Position numbers and translations under genes: made by a program. From Patulibacter minatonensis DSM 18081 (GTDB taxonomy: Bacteria > Actinomycetota > Thermoleophilia > Solirubrobacterales > Solirubrobacteraceae), in the NCBI RefSeq assembly GCF_000519325.1, contig NZ_KI912613.1:1378053-1410476 (forward strand): a stretch of 32,424 bases of DNA. The letters run 5' to 3'. The notes below the pieces were generated by a model, which saw only the letters and a program-made list of their open reading frames with translations, did no database searches and was not told where the DNA came from. Positions 28,938 through 32,424 of the stretch are shown here, in pieces (the stretch's first letter is position 1; every line of letters begins with the position of its first letter).

Positions 28938-31900
28938 ATGCTGATCGACTTCGACGAGATCCTCCGCGACCTGGAGCTCAAGCGCGCCGCCGCGCTCCCC
29001 GCCGCCGACCGGCCGCGGATCGACCTGACCGCGGCCCTGCAGGGCCTGCCCGAGCCCACGGTGCGCGTGCGCCGGCCGGACGGCACCGGCGACGAGGCCC
29101 TGACCACCGCTCGCGTCGGTGGTCTCGCGGCCGACGCGCTGGTCACGCTCGCGCTTGCGGCGGGCACGACCCACGAGGTCGACGCGCCCGCCGTCCGCTC
29201 GCTCGTCCGGCGCGTGACCGCCGACGTGCTGGATCGCCTCGCAGCCCTCTCCCCGTCGCCGCGCGAGGCCGCCGCGGGGGAGGAGCGGGCGATCGACCTG
29301 CTGGCCCCCGCCGCCCCGGCCACCCCGACCGTCGTCGGGCCCGCGGACCCGTCGATCCTCGTCGAGGCCGCGTTCATCGGGGCCGGCGCGTACGACGCGG
29401 CGAAGGCGCTCGTGATCGGCCGGGCCGGTACGGCGCGGACCACCGACGGGTCGCTCGGTGGCCCGCCGCCCGCCCCGGGTCACTCGACGGGCGGTGTGGC
29501 CGGAAGCACGACGGCCGCAGGTCCGCCGTCCTTCGCCGGCGGCGCCCGCCGCCCCGCCGGCGGCGCGAGCTCCACGTCCGCCGGCCGCGAGGGCGGCCTG
29601 CGCCTGATCCGCCGCTCCGGCGACGTCGTCGCCTGGGACGCCCTGAAGATCGAGGACGCCGTCCGCCGCGCGTTCCTCTCGCTCCACGCCGATCCGGCTC
29701 CGGCGACCACGATCGCCGGCCGGGTCACCGAGCGCGCCGCCGGCCTCGGGCTCGCCTACGTCCCGATCGAGACGGTCCAGGACGTCGTCCAGGAGGAGCT
29801 CGTCCTCGCCGGATGGATGCGCGTCGCGGAGCGCTTCATCGTCTACCGCGCCGAGCGCGCGATCCTCCGCGCCCGCGGCGAGCTCGACGCCGGCGCCGCG
29901 GACGGCGGGCAGCTCGCCGCGCTCTCGATCGTCGAGGACGACGGCTCGGAGTCGTTCTGGGACGGCCACGACCTCGCCGAGCGCATCCGCTTCGCCGCCA
30001 TCGGCCTGAACCTCGACCTCGACCACCATGAACTCGACGTCGAGCTTCGGCGCTCGGTCACCGCCGGCATCTCGCGGTCGGATCTGCGTCGCCTGGTGGT
30101 CCTGAACGCGAAGTCTCTGGTCGAGCGTGACTCCGACCTCTCGCGCTTCGCGGCCCGGATCCTCCTGACCTACGTCTACGAGGAGACGCTCGACTGGCGG
30201 ATCGATCGCGAGGGCGTCGCCGGCCTCCAGGCGGCCCACTCCCGGGCCCTCCGACCCGCGCTGCAGCATGGCGTCGCGATCGGACGGATCAGCGAGGCGC
30301 TCTTGGACTACGACCTGGACCGCCTGGCGGGCAAGCTCGATCCCACGGCGGACCTCGACTTCGACTTCCTCGGGATCCAGACGCTCTTCGACCGCTACCT
30401 GACGGTCGACAAGACCGGCGACCGCCCGCGGCGGATCGAGGCGCCGCAGCTCTTCTGGATGCGCGTGGCGATGGGCGTCTGCCTGGCGGAGCCGGATCCG
30501 GGTCGGCCCGTCGTCGCCTCCGGTGACGCGCAGGCCACCCTCGGCAGCGCCGCGGTGGCGACGCACACCGCCGATGGGTTGCCGGTCCCGGCGCGGGAGG
30601 ACCGCGTCCTCGACCTTTACGGGGTCTACAAGGACCGCCGGTTCTGCTCGTCGACGCCGACCCTCTTCAACGCCGGGACTCCCCACTCCCAGCTGAGCTC
30701 CTGCTACCTCTACACCGTCGAGGACACGCTCGAGTCGATCGTCCAGCGCGGCATCGCCGACAACGCGATGTGCTCGAAGTGGGCCGGCGGCCTCGGCGGC
30801 TCGTGGACCCAGGTCCGCGGCACCGGGTCGTTCATCAACGGCACCAACGGCGAGTCGCAGGGCGTCGTGCCGTTCCTGAAGCTCCACAACGACCAGCTCG
30901 TCGCCGTCAACCAGGGCGGCAAGCGGGCCGGCTCCGGCTGCGCGTACCTGGAGGTCTGGCACAACGACATCCGCGACTTCCTCGAGCTGCGCAAGAACAC
31001 CGGCGACGAGCGCCGGCGCACGCACGACATGGACACGGCCAACTGGATCCCGGACCTGTTCATGAAGCGCGTCGAGGCCCGGGAGACCTGGACGCTGTTC
31101 CGGTCCTCCGACGTCCCGGACCTCCACGAGCACTACGGCGCGGCGTTCGAGGCCCGCTACGTGGCCCACGAGGAGCGTGCGAAGCGGGGCGAGATCCACG
31201 GCGAGTCGGTCCCCGCGATCGAGCTGTGGAAGCTCATGCTCAAGGCGCTGTTCGAGACCGGGCACCCCTGGATCACGTTCAAGGACCCGTGCAACGTCCG
31301 CTCGCCGCAGGACCACGCGGGCGTCGTGCACTCGTCGAACCTCTGCACCGAGATCACGCTGAACACGTCGGTCGAGGAGACCGCGGTCTGCAACCTCGGC
31401 TCGATCGTCATCGACCAGCACCTGACGGCCGAGGGCGAGATCGACCACGTGAAGCTCCGGGAGACCGTCCGGATCGCCGTGCGCGCGCTCGACGACGTGA
31501 TCGACGTGAACTTCTACCCGACGACCGCTGCGCGGACGGCGAACGACCGCCACCGCCCGGTCGGCCTCGGCGTGATGGGCCTGCAGTACGCGCTCTACAA
31601 GAAGGGGATCGCGTTCGGGTCCGACGCGGCGGTCGAGTTCAGCGACGAGATGATGGAGGCGATCGCCTTCCACGCCTACGAGGCCTCGAGCGACCTCGCC
31701 GCCGAGCGCGGCACGTACCGGAGCTACGCGGGCTCCAAGTGGGACCGCGGCCTGCTGCCCCAGGACACGGTCGACCTCCTCGAGCAGGAGCGCGGCCTGG
31801 AGATCCCGGTCCCGCGCGGCGGAAGGCTCGACTGGGCCCCGGTGCGGGAGAAGATCGCCCGGCAGGGGATGCGGAACTCCAACGTGCTGGCGATCGCCCC

Positions 31901-32424
31901 GACGGCGACGATCGCGAACATCGTCGGCACCTCGCCGTGCATCGAGCCGATGTACAAGAACCTCTTCGCGAAGTCGAACCTGTCGGGCGACTTCACGATC
32001 CTCAACCCGTACCTCGTGCGGGACCTGAAGGCCGCGGGCCTCTGGACCGAGGACGTCGCCGGGCGGATCAAGTTCCACGACGGCGACCTGACCGAGGTCC
32101 CGGGCATCCCGGCGGAGATCGTCGAGCGCTACCGCACGGCCTTCCAGATCCCGACGGAGTACCTGATCGACGCCGCCGCGCGCCGGCAGAAGTGGATCGA
32201 CCAGTCGCAGTCGCTGAACCTGTTCCTCAGCTCGCCGGACATGAAGGCGATGAGCCACATGTACCGCCGCGCCTGGCGGATGGGCCTGAAGACGACCTAC
32301 TACCTGCGCACGCTGGGGGCCTCGTCGATCGAGAAGTCCTCGGTGACGGCGCAGGCGGGGGCGACGCCGCCGGTGGGGGCGACGCCGCCGGTGGGGGCGG
32401 CGGGGCCGGTGGGGGCGGCGGGGC
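28938..32424 (+). CDS. nrdA: Ribonucleotide reductase alpha subunit with N-terminal ATP-cone regions (3' end outside window)
   Basis: 1162 codons are visible without a stop. It reduces ribonucleotides to deoxyribonucleotides with NrdB. N-terminus: a degenerate ATP-cone (~residues 45-165, ending ILVEAAFIGAGAYDAAKAL), a Gly/Ser/Pro linker, and a better one (~210-310, LRLIRRSGDVVAWDALKIEDA to FIVYRAERAILR), so allosteric activity control is likely. Catalytic core: Cys589 (LSSCYLY), Cys803 and Glu805 (NLCTE, thiyl radical site), Cys818 (CNLGSI), and APTATIANIVGTSP. The C-terminal tail begins after TTYYLRTLGASSIEKSSV and turns into GATPPV/GAAGPV repeats; the redox Cys pair expected at the tail end lies beyond the window. 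ATG 28938 is 24 nt after nrdB, with AGGA 8 nt upstream. The cone count and large size fit the NrdA that partners class Ic beta subunits. Confidence 0.92.
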   Translation, partial: MLIDFDEILRDLELKRAAALPAADRPRIDLTAALQGLPEPTVRVRRPDGTGDEALTTARVGGLAADALVTLALAAGTTHEVDAPAVRSLVRRVTADVLDRLAALSPSPREAAAGEERAIDLLAPAAPATPTVVGPADPSILVEAAFIGAGAYDAAKALVIGRAGTARTTDGSLGGPPPAPGHSTGGVAGSTTAAGPPSFAGGARRPAGGASSTSAGREGGLRLIRRSGDVVAWDALKIEDAVRRAFLSLHADPAPATTIAGRVTERAAGLGLAYVPIETVQDVVQEELVLAGWMRVAERFIVYRAERAILRARGELDAGAADGGQLAALSIVEDDGSESFWDGHDLAERIRFAAIGLNLDLDHHELDVELRRSVTAGISRSDLRRLVVLNAKSLVERDSDLSRFAARILLTYVYEETLDWRIDREGVAGLQAAHSRALRPALQHGVAIGRISEALLDYDLDRLAGKLDPTADLDFDFLGIQTLFDRYLTVDKTGDRPRRIEAPQLFWMRVAMGVCLAEPDPGRPVVASGDAQATLGSAAVATHTADGLPVPAREDRVLDLYGVYKDRRFCSSTPTLFNAGTPHSQLSSCYLYTVEDTLESIVQRGIADNAMCSKWAGGLGGSWTQVRGTGSFINGTNGESQGVVPFLKLHNDQLVAVNQGGKRAGSGCAYLEVWHNDIRDFLELRKNTGDERRRTHDMDTANWIPDLFMKRVEARETWTLFRSSDVPDLHEHYGAAFEARYVAHEERAKRGEIHGESVPAIELWKLMLKALFETGHPWITFKDPCNVRSPQDHAGVVHSSNLCTEITLNTSVEETAVCNLGSIVIDQHLTAEGEIDHVKLRETVRIAVRALDDVIDVNFYPTTAARTANDRHRPVGLGVMGLQYALYKKGIAFGSDAAVEFSDEMMEAIAFHAYEASSDLAAERGTYRSYAGSKWDRGLLPQDTVDLLEQERGLEIPVPRGGRLDWAPVREKIARQGMRNSNVLAIAPTATIANIVGTSPCIEPMYKNLFAKSNLSGDFTILNPYLVRDLKAAGLWTEDVAGRIKFHDGDLTEVPGIPAEIVERYRTAFQIPTEYLIDAAARRQKWIDQSQSLNLFLSSPDMKAMSHMYRRAWRMGLKTTYYLRTLGASSIEKSSVTAQAGATPPVGATPPVGAAGPVGAAG
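32361..32424 (+). repeat. 18-bp tandem repeat in the nrdA tail, running off the window
   Basis: Units start at 32361, 32379, 32397 and 32415 (partial). Each 18-base unit encodes GATPPV, later GAAGPV, in the nrdA frame. Units 1 and 2 are identical; unit 3 is diverged. Length unknown because the window ends inside it. Confidence 0.9.

Noticed and set aside
27174-32258. Minus-strand open frame of 1694 codons opposite nrdBA
   Set aside because: Arg/Asp/Val-rich translation with no motif, antisense to clear nrdB and nrdA. Long antisense frames are expected in DNA this GC-rich.
1-32424. tRNA or rRNA genes
   Set aside because: I looked for cloverleaf pieces such as GGTTCGA with matching acceptor arms and for conserved rRNA stretches; none was convincing by eye.

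Overview
The window is very GC-rich DNA with actinobacterial traits: GTG starts, TANNNT -10 boxes placed 6-8 nt before several start codons (leaderless genes), high-molecular-weight FabG4 and HtdX homologues, an Eis-family acetyltransferase, and secreted proteins with R/V/T-rich Ig-like tails. I infer an actinobacterium, possibly class Thermoleophilia (Patulibacter/Conexibacter/Solirubrobacter type). No rRNA, tRNA, CRISPR array, prophage or insertion sequence was seen, so this looks like ordinary chromosome carrying two small toxin-antitoxin modules.

Layout. 1-4456 (minus): a coiled-coil protein with 87-bp internal repeats, cut by the window edge and translationally coupled to a secreted Ig-like protein; then a membrane-anchored protein joining a lytic transglycosylase-like domain to an M15 peptidase-like domain. 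4582-6338: a zinc alcohol dehydrogenase, then a minus-strand VapBC module. 6410-11193: a MarR regulator divergent from an ABC exporter, a secreted protein and a lipoprotein hydrolase. 11383-15134: a lipid operon of thiolase, two tiny tandem ORFs created by a 77-bp repeat, FabG4-type reductase and MaoC hydratase. 15262-16722: a polyprenyl-phosphate sugar transferase. 16757-20142: a large MFS transporter divergent from an Eis-like acetyltransferase. 20209-21392: a cobalamin riboswitch driving the cobalt transporter genes cbtBA. 21498-24779: a TetR regulator divergent from a FUSC-family protein, with a clear operator. 24929-26713: a potassium channel-like protein with RCK domains on both sides of the pore. 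26883-27513: a second VapBC module. 27576-32424: a second cobalamin riboswitch leading into nrdB and nrdA of a class I ribonucleotide reductase; nrdA runs off the window.

How the genes work together. The strongest link is cobalt/B12: one riboswitch should lower cobalt uptake when B12 is plentiful, and the other should lower class I ribonucleotide reductase, presumably because a B12-dependent class II enzyme exists elsewhere. NrdB has Leu where the radical Tyr normally sits and Glu at the first metal position, so it looks like a tyrosyl-radical-free enzyme of the class Ic type, and NrdA carries at least two N-terminal ATP-cone-like regions. Two drug/stress export loci each have a divergent regulator and visible operator candidates. 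Hairpins without U-tracts separate most transcription units.

Most curious points: the 77-bp tandem repeat making TGATG-overlapping micro-ORFs that repeat the thiolase C-terminus; the radical-Tyr-less NrdB under a B12 riboswitch whose downstream leader can hide the Shine-Dalgarno; the RCK-pore-RCK channel; and the set of leaderless promoters.
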